Assembly: GCA_016742125.1 (NCBI GenBank)
Contig: JACVCM010000040.1
Location: 1 to 27,911 of the forward strand
Direction of reading: 5' to 3'
Origin: Sphingomonadaceae bacterium
GTDB lineage: Bacteria > Pseudomonadota > Alphaproteobacteria > Sphingomonadales > Sphingomonadaceae
Length of the DNA: 27,911 bases
In this document: one piece after another, positions 1-8,091 of the stretch
Layout: each line of letters opens with the position of its first letter
Position numbering within the stretch: position 1 is the first letter of the stretch
The notes under the pieces: generated by a model
The model's input: only the letters and a program-made list of their open reading frames with translations
What the model was told of the DNA's origin: nothing
Databases searched by the model: none
Made by a program: the position numbers and the translations under genes

Positions 1-434
1 CCGGTGGCCATCATCAGCAGGTAAAGGACCACGCCGAGCGGCCATACCATCTCACGCGGTGCCTTGTAGGAACCGTAGAAAAGCCCGCGGAAAATGTGAA
101 TGTAGACCACGATGAAGAAGAAGCTGGCGCCGTTCATATGCGCATAGCGGATGAACCAGCCTGCATTCACGTCACGCATGATATGTTCGACAGAGTTGAA
201 CGCGCCATCAACGCTGGCATAATAATGCATGGCAAGAACGATGCCGGTCACGATCTGGATTACCAGAGCAACGCCCGACAATACGCCGAAATTCCAGAAA
301 TAATTCAGGTTACGCGGAACGGGATAACCCCCGCCGATCGCATTATAGACGAGCCGGGGGAGCGGCAACCGCTCATCCACCCAACGCATAACGGGATTCT
401 GTGGCTTATATTCTTGTGCCCAAGGAAAGCTCAT
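1..434 (-). CDS. petB: Cytochrome b of the bc1 complex (N-terminal part, cut by window edge)
   Basis: This is the membrane subunit of ubiquinol:cytochrome c oxidoreductase, which carries both b haems and the quinone sites. The visible N-terminal 144 residues begin MSFPWAQEYKPQNPVMRW. They include the helix segment LNYFWNFGVLSGVALVIQIV and two conserved blocks, RYAHMNGASFFF and YIHIFRGLFYGSYKAPRE. In this family the histidines of those two blocks are haem ligands, one for each b haem. The start is the ATG at 434, 14 nt after the stop of the Rieske gene, so the two are co-transcribed. The rest of the gene, and probably cytochrome c1, lie left of the window. The protein could equally be annotated fbcB or cytB; the family assignment is firm. 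Confidence 0.96.
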   Translation of the reverse strand, partial: MSFPWAQEYKPQNPVMRWVDERLPLPRLVYNAIGGGYPVPRNLNYFWNFGVLSGVALVIQIVTGIVLAMHYYASVDGAFNSVEHIMRDVNAGWFIRYAHMNGASFFFIVVYIHIFRGLFYGSYKAPREMVWPLGVVLYLLMMAT

Positions 435-448
435 CTTGCTCTGGCCCC

Positions 449-1102
449 TTAACCGATTTTCACAACAGTGTCGGAAATGAATGCATATTCCGGAACCTGC
501 AGGTTCAACGGAGCCGGACCCTTGCGTATACGTCCGGCAGTATCATAGTGCGAACCATGGCACGGGCAGAAATAGCCGCCATATTCGCCCTTCACCTCGC
601 CCGCGGCTGCACCAAGGGGCACACAACCCAAATGGGTGCAGACGCCAAGCGTGATCAGCCAGTTTTCCTTGCCCGGTTGGGTGCGTTCAGCCAGCGTTTG
701 CGGTTCGCGCAACGAACTAATGTTGACCTTGTTCGCTTCGGCAATTTCTTCCGCCGTCAGGTTGCGGATAAAGACAGGTTGTTTGCGCCAGCTGGTCTTG
801 ATCGCCTGCCCGGGCTGGATTGCTGCAACGTCGACTTCGATAGAGGCGAGCGCCAGAACATCCGCGCTCGCGCTCATTTGGCTTACCAGCGGAACAGCCA
901 CGGCAGCGGCACCTACCCCTGCAAAGCTGACAGCAGCGATGTGGATGAAATCGCGCCGGCGGACACCGTCACCATGATTGCCGCCGTCGACACGTAGTTC
1001 GTCGACCGGGATACCATCCTGGGTTTGGGGATCAGCCATAGGGGCTGATGCCGCCTTGGACGGCTTTTTCGTGGTGCCTGTTGTCTTTTTGACCGTAGCC
1101 AT
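449..1102 (-). CDS. petA: Rieske iron-sulfur subunit of the bc1 complex
   Basis: The protein carries the 2Fe-2S cluster that takes an electron from ubiquinol and passes it to cytochrome c1. In the 217 residues the cluster-binding motifs CTHLGC (C155, H157, C160) and CPCHGS (C179, C181, H182) are intact. In the family C160 and C181 form the disulfide. RRRDFIH at about 48-54 followed by a hydrophobic stretch is the twin-arginine-type membrane anchor seen in bacterial Rieske proteins. The start at 1102 has an AAGGG-like site upstream and adds a Lys/Thr/Ala/Pro-rich leader of about 21 residues. An internal ATG at codon 22 (MADPQTQDG) would give a more usual N-terminus, so the start is not certain. 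It is the first gene of an operon with cytochrome b. Confidence 0.96.
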   Translation of the reverse strand: MATVKKTTGTTKKPSKAASAPMADPQTQDGIPVDELRVDGGNHGDGVRRRDFIHIAAVSFAGVGAAAVAVPLVSQMSASADVLALASIEVDVAAIQPGQAIKTSWRKQPVFIRNLTAEEIAEANKVNISSLREPQTLAERTQPGKENWLITLGVCTHLGCVPLGAAAGEVKGEYGGYFCPCHGSHYDTAGRIRKGPAPLNLQVPEYAFISDTVVKIG

Positions 1103-1310
1103 ATGCTGCCCTTATTTGCGACGCGGATATAAAGCCCGCAATATCGTCGAAATCCCGTAGCCGCCTTTGGCCAAATGGCATTTTTGCCTTATCCCAAGGG
1201 CGATTCAGCGGCCTGATAGACGCCTTTGCGATAATTTGCCAACAGGGAATTTGGCCGATATTGTGCTAAAGCGTTGCAACCAGATTGCATTTTGCGAAAC
1301 TGACGGAAAA

Positions 1311-1339
1311 TTGCCGCTTTGGCTTGCATCTGCTAATAT
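1311..1339 (+). promoter_or_regulatory. Candidate sigma-70-type promoter for the DAHP synthase gene
   Basis: TTGCCG (1311-1316) is followed after 17 bp by TAATAT (1334-1339), about 50 bp before the chosen start codon. The 1103-1389 intergenic region is the divergent control region of petA and aroG. I see no other clear structure in it and no open frame that looks like a protein. The promoter call rests on consensus similarity only. Confidence 0.4.
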
Positions 1340-1389
1340 TATACGCGTAAAGGCGCGCCCTTGTTTTGGAAATGGTCGGAGTGATTGCC

Positions 1390-2763
1390 ATGGCGACGAA
1401 TTGGACGCCGGATAGCTGGAGGAATGCGAAGGGTATCCACATGCCCGAATATAGGGACGCGGTCGCCCTGGCAGCGACTGAGGAGACGCTGCGCAATTAT
1501 CCTCCACTGGTTTTTGCAGGCGAGGCACGCAACCTGACCGAGGATCTTGCCAAGGTTGTCGAGGGCAGGGCGTTCCTTTTGCAAGGCGGCGACTGTGCCG
1601 AGAGCTTTGCGGAATTTCACCCGAACAATATCCGGGATACATTCCGGGTCATTCTTCAAATGGCGGTCGTCCTGACCTTTGCCGGCAAGGTGCCGGTAGT
1701 GAAGCTGGGACGGATGGCAGGCCAGTTTGCCAAGCCGCGCTCGGCGCCCACCGAGGTCAAGGGGGAGGTTGAGCTTCCGAGTTATTTCGGCGACATCATC
1801 AATGATATCGAGTTCGATGCCGAGGGTCGCGAACCCGATCCAGCGCGTATGGTGCGTGCATATAGTCAGGCGGCGTCGACGCTTAACCTGCTTCGGGCTT
1901 TTTCGAACGGTGGCTATGCCAATTTGAAGCAGGTCCATGCCTGGACGCATGATTATATGGGCCGCTCGCCCTGGGCGCAGAAATATAAGGAAACCGCCGA
2001 CCGCATTGGCGAAGCCCTGGATTTCATGGAAGCTTGCGGCATCACGCCCGAAACCGTACCGCAGATCAAGGGCACCAGCTTCTATACCAGCCATGAGGCG
2101 CTATTGCTGCCCTATGAGCAAGCGATGACGCGGCAGGACAGTCTGACAGGGCGCTGGTATGATACATCGGCGCATTTCCTGTGGATCGGCGACCGCACGC
2201 GCTTTGAAGGTTCGGCGCATGTCGAATATTTGCCAGGTATCGGCAATCCGATCGGAATGAAATGCGGTCCAAGCCTTGAACCCGATGCGATGTTGCGGAT
2301 GCTCGACACGCTGAACCCTGGCCGTGAGCCCGGCCGCATAACGCTCATCTCGCGCTATGGCTATGACAAGGTAGAGAGCGGCCTGCCGAAGCTTGTCCGT
2401 GCCGTTCAGCGCGAAGGCCATCCGGTTATCTGGTCGTGCGATCCCATGCACGGTAATGTGATAAAGTCTGACAGCGGTTACAAAACGCGCCCGTTCGAGC
2501 GGATACTTGCCGAAGTTCGGGGCTTCTTCGCTGTCCACCGCGCCGAGGGAAGCTTTGGCGGGGGAATCCATATCGAGATGACCGGGCAGAACGTGACCGA
2601 ATGCACCGGCGGGGCAGTGGCGGTCACCGACGAGGCACTAGCCGACCGCTATCACACCCACTGCGATCCCAGGCTGAACGCGGCGCAATCGCTTGAGCTT
2701 GCATTCCTGCTGGCCGAAATGCTCAACCAGGAATTGAATGAACGGGCGCGAAAGGCGGCGTGA
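1390..2763 (+). CDS. aroG: Class II 3-deoxy-D-arabino-heptulosonate 7-phosphate synthase
   Basis: The enzyme condenses phosphoenolpyruvate with erythrose 4-phosphate, the first step of the shikimate pathway in the cytoplasm. The 457-residue length and blocks such as LLQGGDCAESFAEF, FLWIGDRTR, NPIGMKCGPS, WSCDPMHGN and HIEMTGQNVTECTGG are typical of the plant-like class II (AroA-II) family; class I enzymes are shorter and unrelated in sequence. The Cys of GDCAES and the His, Glu and Asp of the later blocks are metal ligands in the family. I chose ATG 1390 because GGAG (1378-1381) sits 8 nt before it; TTG 1366, ATG 1372 and GTG 1381 are in-frame alternatives. A small membrane-protein gene follows after 14 nt. 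The symbol aroG is used loosely, since class II genes are also named aroF or aroA. Confidence 0.95.
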   Translation: MATNWTPDSWRNAKGIHMPEYRDAVALAATEETLRNYPPLVFAGEARNLTEDLAKVVEGRAFLLQGGDCAESFAEFHPNNIRDTFRVILQMAVVLTFAGKVPVVKLGRMAGQFAKPRSAPTEVKGEVELPSYFGDIINDIEFDAEGREPDPARMVRAYSQAASTLNLLRAFSNGGYANLKQVHAWTHDYMGRSPWAQKYKETADRIGEALDFMEACGITPETVPQIKGTSFYTSHEALLLPYEQAMTRQDSLTGRWYDTSAHFLWIGDRTRFEGSAHVEYLPGIGNPIGMKCGPSLEPDAMLRMLDTLNPGREPGRITLISRYGYDKVESGLPKLVRAVQREGHPVIWSCDPMHGNVIKSDSGYKTRPFERILAEVRGFFAVHRAEGSFGGGIHIEMTGQNVTECTGGAVAVTDEALADRYHTHCDPRLNAAQSLELAFLLAEMLNQELNERARKAA

Positions 2764-2777
2764 ACCGGAGTTTTGCC

Positions 2778-2927
2778 ATGCAGGGAACTGTCGTAAAATC
2801 GGGAATTGGATTCGGTAGCGCGCTGGCGATGGTGATCAGTTATACCGCGCATAAATCGGTGTTATGGGCCATTATCCACGGCATCTTCAGCTGGTTCTAC
2901 GTCATTTACTTCCTTCTGACGCGGTAA
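2778..2927 (+). CDS. Small (49 aa) membrane protein downstream of aroG
   Basis: This short gene starts at ATG 2778 and ends with TAA at 2925-2927. A well placed GGAG (2767-2770) lies 7 nt before the start, and the upstream stop codon is only 14 nt away, so translation together with aroG is likely. The product begins MQGTVVKSGIGFGSALAMVI. It has a glycine/alanine-rich first hydrophobic segment, a short polar turn (YTAHKS), then VLWAIIHGIFSWFYVIYFLL and a final TR. Two short hydrophobic segments, or one plus a re-entrant part, suggest an inner-membrane protein. The pattern AMVISY..HKS.LWAIIHGIFSWFYVIYFL resembles small conserved membrane proteins I recall from several phyla without assigned function; that resemblance is from memory. 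No function is claimed. Confidence 0.72.
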   Translation: MQGTVVKSGIGFGSALAMVISYTAHKSVLWAIIHGIFSWFYVIYFLLTR

Positions 2928-2941
2928 CGTCACGTAACCGC
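2921..2941. repeat. 21-bp near-perfect palindrome over the small-protein stop codon
   Basis: The arms GCGGTAACGT and ACGTAACCGC flank a single central base and match at 9 of 10 positions. The palindrome overlaps the stop codon of the 49-residue protein. It has no T-run after it, so it is not a standard terminator. It could be an operator for the lipoprotein gene about 45 bp downstream or an RNA hairpin at the 3' end of the aroG transcript. Confidence 0.45.
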
Positions 2942-2985
2942 ATGTAGTTGTTGCAGCAGGCCGACAGACGTTGATAATGGTCGAT

Positions 2986-3513
2986 ATGCGACAAATATTG
3001 CTTTCTATCTGCGCTGTAGCATTCGCAAGCGGTTGCTCCTCCGGAGTTGAGACCAGAGTTGCGAGCAGCGGCGTCTCTCCGTTTCCTGTCGGGTCCGCCT
3101 ACATGGCCGCCGAAGCGCTTGCACCGTCTCCCGATTTGGTTTCCGCCCGTTCGCTTGTCGCCCAAAAATTGTCGCAAATGGGCTTCGTACAGGCCAACAA
3201 TGCGTCGATATATCTGGAAGTTACGTTCGACGTGCGCGATGCTTCACTCTCGCTTGGCAGTGAATTGGGATCAGGTTCATTGTCACCCGCTAAAAAGCGA
3301 AAGCCGTTGCAAAGCTGCGCCGACCGCGAGTTCCGCCTTGGTATAACCATGACCCGCATCGTCGATGGCGCTGAATTATTCAAGGGCAGGGCTGCCGAAT
3401 ATCACTGCAAGATGACCGCCGAAGAGGCGATGCCTGTGCTGGTTAATGCGGCACTCAGCGATTTGGGAAATCCGCGCGGCGGCCATGTCGTCAAGCGCGC
3501 TGCGCGGGACTAG
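2986..3513 (+). CDS. Secreted lipoprotein, possibly DUF4136-like
   Basis: The N-terminus MRQILLSICAVAFASGCSSG is a lipoprotein signal with the lipobox FASGC, so the mature protein should be a lipidated periplasmic or outer-membrane protein. After a Ser/Gly-rich linker comes a domain of about 130 residues. It contains SARSLVAQKLSQMGF and a strand YLEVTFDVRDASLSL, an arrangement reminiscent of DUF4136 lipoproteins. I chose ATG 2986 because it gives a standard basic signal-peptide start; TTG 2971 and ATG 2977 are also in frame. No strong ribosome site is visible for any of them. The stop TAG overlaps the stop of the convergent histidine kinase at a shared CTAG. The function is unknown, and the family call is tentative. 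Confidence 0.75.
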   Translation: MRQILLSICAVAFASGCSSGVETRVASSGVSPFPVGSAYMAAEALAPSPDLVSARSLVAQKLSQMGFVQANNASIYLEVTFDVRDASLSLGSELGSGSLSPAKKRKPLQSCADREFRLGITMTRIVDGAELFKGRAAEYHCKMTAEEAMPVLVNAALSDLGNPRGGHVVKRAARD

Positions 3514-5762
3514 CCATCGGGCGCCACGGGCAGGGTTATCACAAAAGACGCGCCGCCTCGCTCATCATTGTGAGCGACAATTGAACCGCCATGTCGTTCA
3601 ATAACGGCTCGAACAAAAGTGAGGCCAAGTCCGGTCCCCTTTATCCGGCCCTTTTTCTCGCCTGTCGTCGCAAAGCGGGTGAACAGATAGGCGAGGATAT
3701 CAGGGGCAATCCCCTCGCCCTGGTCGGTGATAGTGACGACGATATTTTGTCCCGCATCGCGCGATAGGGCTATCGCGATTGACGCATTGTCGGGGCTGAA
3801 CTTTATGGCGTTGTCAATCAGGTTACAGATTGCACGTTGCAGGCTGTCCGGTTCGGCCAGAACAAAAGCTGCGTTGCTGCTGTCCCAGAATGCAAATTTG
3901 ATGCTGCGTTCCCGCGCCAACGGCCAAAGACTGTCTGCGGCTTCCCGGACCAAATCAGCCAGCAGTACATCCTCCCCAACAAATTCTGTTTCACCCATCC
4001 GTGCGATATCGACGAAATCCTGCGCGAGCTGCATCGTGCGTCGTGCGTTTTGTTCGATCCGCTTTTTGGCGTTGTCATCGATGTCGCGGTCCAGAAGCGC
4101 GATGATTGTCGATTGTGGGGCGCGCATATCGTGGGAGAGCAGTTGCAGAACCTCCTCCCGCTCGGCTTCCGCCCGCGCAAGATCTGTAATGTCGGTCAGA
4201 TAGTGGATATGGCCGTGCAACAGGCCGGATTGGCTCCGGACTTCCGACCTTCGCATGACAAAGGTCAGCCCCTGCTTCGACATGAAGCGAACGAATTCGG
4301 GCGATGCGGTCGAGTCGTCCGATTTGGCCAGATAGCTGTCGACAGCGGGGCGATGTTCATCCGACACCATCAAGTCAAGAGCTTCGGGAAGCGGGCCGCC
4401 CGAGATATCTCTGGCCAGCCTCTCAGCCAGCAAATCGTTGGTCAGGGTAATTTTGCCATCCGGGTCGGTCACGAACATTGGGTCCGGCAGGTCGGCCAGC
4501 GTGTCGGTAACGAAACGCCGCAAATCGCGCATATGGTCGATCGCTCCGGCGAGTGCTTCGCTTTGCCGTCCGACCATGTCGGTTGTGCGGTTTTGCGGAA
4601 TGGGAAGCGGATTGGCATCACCTTCCTGTTCCAAGGCCGTCAGCTCCGACTCCATAAAATCGCTCATCGCCTGCAATCGCCTCCATCCCCACAGGGGATA
4701 GACCAGCAATACGCCGAGCAACGCTGCACTTGGCGGAAACCAGACATGTTTCGCCAGCAATACCGCGCTCACCGTCAACACTGCGGCGAGCGACGCAAGG
4801 GACATGAGCAGAATTGTCCTCGGCCTCCATCGCAGAAAACCAACTAGTAACAGCCATAATGGCAGCAGGGACAGCCCAACCAACCAAGGCATTTCCAGCG
4901 GTTGTATGAAGTCGTCCCGCCGCAAGGCGCCCAACATGTTTGCCATAATCTCGATGCCGGACAAAAGGCCGCCTTCGCCATTCGGGGTCGGGAAGTTATC
5001 CCCCAGTCCGGCGGCGGTTGCACCTATGATGACATCCTTGTCGCGCAGCATGTCGTCGGGCAGTTTTCCGCTGAGCAGGTCGGCGTAGGAAATCTCGGGG
5101 AAAGCACCCCGTCGGGAATAGGGAATCATCAATTCCGTTCGGCAGTTTCCGTCGGCCTGTGCGACGGGCGATGGGCTACCTTTCTCCCCGCGATAGACCA
5201 GTTCCACCAGATGCGGCCATGCGGGTCCGTCTTCGTCTGCTCGGAAGCATAATGCCGTCCTTCGCACGATGCCGTCATCGTCCAAAAGAATGTTCACATG
5301 CCCGACGGCAGTTGCGGCCTGCATGAAGGTGGGCGTGGGCAGAACAGTATCATATGCCCGACCCTCGCTGCCGGGGCTGCTGAAATGCAAAGGCTGGAAT
5401 AACGGAGCTGGACCTGATCCCATCGCGCGAGCCAGTTGCTGGTCCGGTATTGTCGGCCCGCTTTCACTCAGCAATATGTCGAATGCGATCGATCGCGGCT
5501 CTTGGGACTGGAGCTTTTCAATAAGTCGCGCATGCACGCTGCGATCCCACGGCCATTTGCCCAGGGCCGAAAGGCTTTGATCGTCGATAGCGACGAGCAG
5601 AACTTGCGTGTCAGCCGGAGGTCGGCTGGCCGCGCTCAATTTATCGTAAAGAAGGTTGTCGAAATCGGCTGCCCCGCGCCATGACAACGCAGTCACGACG
5701 ATCACCGTCGCGAACAGGCCAATGGCGAGCCATTCTATCGCAAGGCGTATCCGCAAACTCAT
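3510..5762 (-). CDS. CHASE2-PAS sensor histidine kinase
   Basis: This is a membrane sensor kinase of 750 residues from ATG 5762 (a TTG nine codons upstream is the alternative). Order of parts: TM1 at about 10-30; a periplasmic CHASE2 domain to about 290 with the typical VLLVAIDDQSL and LGKWPWDRSVHA blocks; three TM helices at about 295-365; a PAS domain at about 425-535. The kinase core has phospho-acceptor H544 in LLSHDMRAP, N-box NLIDNAIKF, G1 box DQGEGI and G2 box GTGLGL. All catalytic motifs are intact. It is the last gene of an operon with a response regulator and a LysM-FecR protein, so those are the likely partners. CHASE2 ligands are unknown in general. There is no receiver domain, so it is not a hybrid kinase. 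Confidence 0.93.
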   Translation of the reverse strand: MSLRIRLAIEWLAIGLFATVIVVTALSWRGAADFDNLLYDKLSAASRPPADTQVLLVAIDDQSLSALGKWPWDRSVHARLIEKLQSQEPRSIAFDILLSESGPTIPDQQLARAMGSGPAPLFQPLHFSSPGSEGRAYDTVLPTPTFMQAATAVGHVNILLDDDGIVRRTALCFRADEDGPAWPHLVELVYRGEKGSPSPVAQADGNCRTELMIPYSRRGAFPEISYADLLSGKLPDDMLRDKDVIIGATAAGLGDNFPTPNGEGGLLSGIEIMANMLGALRRDDFIQPLEMPWLVGLSLLPLWLLLVGFLRWRPRTILLMSLASLAAVLTVSAVLLAKHVWFPPSAALLGVLLVYPLWGWRRLQAMSDFMESELTALEQEGDANPLPIPQNRTTDMVGRQSEALAGAIDHMRDLRRFVTDTLADLPDPMFVTDPDGKITLTNDLLAERLARDISGGPLPEALDLMVSDEHRPAVDSYLAKSDDSTASPEFVRFMSKQGLTFVMRRSEVRSQSGLLHGHIHYLTDITDLARAEAEREEVLQLLSHDMRAPQSTIIALLDRDIDDNAKKRIEQNARRTMQLAQDFVDIARMGETEFVGEDVLLADLVREAADSLWPLARERSIKFAFWDSSNAAFVLAEPDSLQRAICNLIDNAIKFSPDNASIAIALSRDAGQNIVVTITDQGEGIAPDILAYLFTRFATTGEKKGRIKGTGLGLTFVRAVIERHGGSIVAHNDERGGASFVITLPVAPDG

Positions 5763-5806
5763 GGCGCTTAGTCCGTGCAAGCCGCGCAAATAGCAAGCGG
5801 CAAGCG

Positions 5807-7105
5807 TCAGTTACCCGACACTGAGAGCTTCTCGAGCGGCGTCCAGTTGGTCGCGACCTCGCCATCGAGATATTGCACTGCTCCAACCCGCCAGAAAAAG
5901 TCGCCTTGCGGCAGGTCGGAAATGGTCAGCCTGTCGCCAGATAGGCCGGCCTCATCGACGATCGCAACATCAGCCGCACTGTTGCGGAACAGCTGGAAAT
6001 GGAACCGTCGAGTGCCGCCTCCTTCGCCAGCCCAGCGGAAAACATAGCCCCCATCACTCTCGCCAGCATTGGCGGTAATGCCGTTCATCCGCCGTTTGAA
6101 AGCGTAGGTGGCCGGTATTCCCTCGATCCCATTGGCAGAAATAGCGCGCGCGCGGATGAAGTAATTGCCATTCGGGATATCAGTGAAGACTGCGTTCCCG
6201 TCCTGCGTAACGCTATCCGCAATTTGCTCGATGAAGCCGGCATCCACCGCAATGGTAAAGCGGGCCGGGGCCGATATTTCGGTCGCGAAGCGGATCAGCT
6301 TGTCAGCCTGCAGCCGACCTGGCTCGCGCAGCGGAGGCGGTGGCAACAATGCTTCGGCAACTACGCCGCCATCGGCTTTTACCGTCAACCCATTCCCCGC
6401 GTTGAGGGGCAGGCTATTTCCGCTGCCCGCAGCCACCGCGAGCGCACCTTCCACCACTTCGGCGAAGTCGCTGCCGCCGACGGGATCGAAGCGCGACTGA
6501 AAATCGGTTCCACGCACCGCAGATACGGCCTTTGGCGTCCGCACGCGATAACGGTCGTCTGCGGATTCATGTTTGATGACGGTGGATCGCGCACCGCCTT
6601 TTGCAATGTCGAAGTCATAGTCGAGACTGTTGCCCAAGACATAATGGCGCAGTCTGCGGATTCGCACATCGCTGTTCGAAGGCAGCGAAACGCGGGACCC
6701 ATCGTCCAGCTGCATGGTGACAAAGGATGAAGGACCGGTGGTTATCGCCGAACCTTCACCGATTGTCTGCCCGACCGAAGCGGCGGTCGACGCAGCGATT
6801 ACCTGCCCGCGCACCGACACCAGACGCGCGCTAGCTGGCCGATATTTCAGCAGACTTCTGGGGATGATCAAGACCGTGCCCACCGGAATGGAATGGGGGT
6901 TTGAAATGCGGTTCTGCCGCTGCACGGTCTGGTAGGATGTCGGAAAGGCCAGATAGCGATTGCCCAAACTGATGAGAGTGTCCCCCTTGCGGACCACATA
7001 TTTGACAGGGGCGCCGTCATCTGGTCCAGAAGCAAGTGAAGCAACCGGGAAACTGGCCAGAAACGCTGACGACATAATCGCGAACGTTTTGATAAACATC
7101 GGCAT
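5807..7105 (-). CDS. Secreted LysM-FecR domain protein
   Basis: The 432-residue protein starts MPMFIKTFAIMSSAFLASFP, a signal peptide likely cut near ASLA-SG. A LysM module follows at about 34-83 (YVVRKGDTLISLGNRY through VPVGTVLIIP-type end), which in this family binds peptidoglycan. A FecR domain lies at about 95-205, recognisable by VRGQV, the DDGSRVSLPSNSDVRI block and AVRGTDF. The C-terminal part has two fibronectin-like beta repeats ending in DLPQGDFFWRVGAVQ. It has no TM helix beyond the signal, so it should be periplasmic. The gene lies between the response regulator (11 nt gap) and the CHASE2 kinase (44 nt gap). I infer that it senses or anchors to the cell wall and passes information to CHASE2. 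A TTG at 7120 would overlap the upstream stop. Confidence 0.88.
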   Translation of the reverse strand: MPMFIKTFAIMSSAFLASFPVASLASGPDDGAPVKYVVRKGDTLISLGNRYLAFPTSYQTVQRQNRISNPHSIPVGTVLIIPRSLLKYRPASARLVSVRGQVIAASTAASVGQTIGEGSAITTGPSSFVTMQLDDGSRVSLPSNSDVRIRRLRHYVLGNSLDYDFDIAKGGARSTVIKHESADDRYRVRTPKAVSAVRGTDFQSRFDPVGGSDFAEVVEGALAVAAGSGNSLPLNAGNGLTVKADGGVVAEALLPPPPLREPGRLQADKLIRFATEISAPARFTIAVDAGFIEQIADSVTQDGNAVFTDIPNGNYFIRARAISANGIEGIPATYAFKRRMNGITANAGESDGGYVFRWAGEGGGTRRFHFQLFRNSAADVAIVDEAGLSGDRLTISDLPQGDFFWRVGAVQYLDGEVATNWTPLEKLSVSGN

Positions 7106-7116
7106 GATCGGTCCCG

Positions 7117-7812
7117 TCAAACGGCTTTAGCTATAGTCTCCAGACGGTAGCCATAACCGAAAACCGTGAAAATCCGAAACCCGTTTTCCGGTTGCAGGTC
7201 GAGCTTCGACCGCACACGCGAAATATGCATGTCGAGCGTCCGCGTCGCGAGCGCCGCAGTAGTCCGCCATATCGTTTCCATGATGTAATTTCGCGACAAT
7301 GTCCGGTCTGCATTGCGGAAAAACAGATCGGCCAGCTCGAATTCCTTGGCGGTCAGTGCAATTGTTTTGCCATCGACGGTTACTGTCTGCTCGATACGGT
7401 CCAGACTGTATTTTCCATAAACTGCCTTGGAATCGAACGCACCGGCACCCGCGTTCCGGCGCAGCATGGCGTTGATACGCGCTGCGACGACCGAACGGTC
7501 TTCAGGCTTGGTGATATAGTCGTCGGCTCCTGCGTTGAGCGCGTCGCTAATGTCCTTTTTTGCAGAACGATTGGTCATCATGATGACGGGCGGACGTTCG
7601 GTCAGCGACTGCTTCATCCATTCAAGTGTTGCGAGGCCGTCTTTGCCGGGAATGTTCCAGTCGAGAATGAGCAGGTCGAACGTCTCTCGAACAAGCGCTT
7701 GCGACAGCAGATTTCCATCAGAGAAGCTGACCGCAACGTGGCCTTGTTCCTCTACAACAGATTTCAGGAAGCTGACAACATCGGGTTCGTCGTCGGCGAT
7801 TACTACGCGCAT
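7117..7812 (-). CDS. OmpR/PhoB-type response regulator
   Basis: The cytoplasmic transcription regulator has 231 residues from ATG 7812. The receiver domain has the acidic pair D7/D8, phospho-acceptor D51 (LLILDWNIPG), T80 and K102. The C-terminal winged helix is of the OmpR type (LTAKEFELADLFFRNADRTLSRN, TRTLDMHISRVRSKL, FGYGYRL). It is the first gene of the operon with the LysM-FecR protein and the CHASE2 kinase, which is the expected phosphate donor. I preferred the ATG over GTG 7824 because the AGAGG site would be too close to the GTG. Its target genes are not visible; autoregulation of this operon would be common for the family but is not shown. Confidence 0.93.
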   Translation of the reverse strand: MRVVIADDEPDVVSFLKSVVEEQGHVAVSFSDGNLLSQALVRETFDLLILDWNIPGKDGLATLEWMKQSLTERPPVIMMTNRSAKKDISDALNAGADDYITKPEDRSVVAARINAMLRRNAGAGAFDSKAVYGKYSLDRIEQTVTVDGKTIALTAKEFELADLFFRNADRTLSRNYIMETIWRTTAALATRTLDMHISRVRSKLDLQPENGFRIFTVFGYGYRLETIAKAV

Positions 7813-7953
7813 ATTCCGTTCCACCTCTCGATCGCCAAGTGTAAACTGGCGTTATATTTGCGGCGGATAGGCGCAAACCTGCACCCGCGCTAGCCAAGCC
7901 AGCGATTAGTTACAACCATTTACAAGACTGAACGTTTCGAAAGTCGGATAACA

Positions 7954-8028
7954 TGGCTGGGGCGGCAGGGATCGAACCTGCGAATGGCGGCATCAAAAGC
8001 CGCTGCCTTACCGCTTGGCGACGCCCCA
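7954..8028 (-). tRNA. tRNA-Gln (anticodon UUG)
   Basis: Read on the minus strand, the acceptor arms TGGGGCG and CGCCCCA pair over seven bases. The discriminator is G and the 3' CCA is encoded (7954-7956). The anticodon loop is CTTTTGA with anticodon TTG, and the T arm contains GTTCGA(T/C)-type sequence. Total length is 75 nt. The U1-A72 pair is typical of bacterial tRNA-Gln. It lies 141 bp upstream of the response regulator on the same strand. Confidence 0.97.
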
Positions 8029-8091
8029 GCATGCGAGCGGACCAGCCGCTGCGGCGCGCCTTATATCGCCACCGATTGCAATCGCAACCCG

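Noticed and set aside
3837..4847. A 336-codon open frame on the plus strand, antisense to the CHASE2 kinase
   Set aside because: It lies wholly inside the well supported kinase gene, its product has no recognisable motif, and long antisense frames are common in high-G+C coding DNA.
7813..7953. Promoter search between tRNA-Gln and the response regulator
   Set aside because: TTG-containing hexamers occur but none has a good -10 partner at 16-18 bp; read-through from the tRNA promoter is possible, so no promoter is called.
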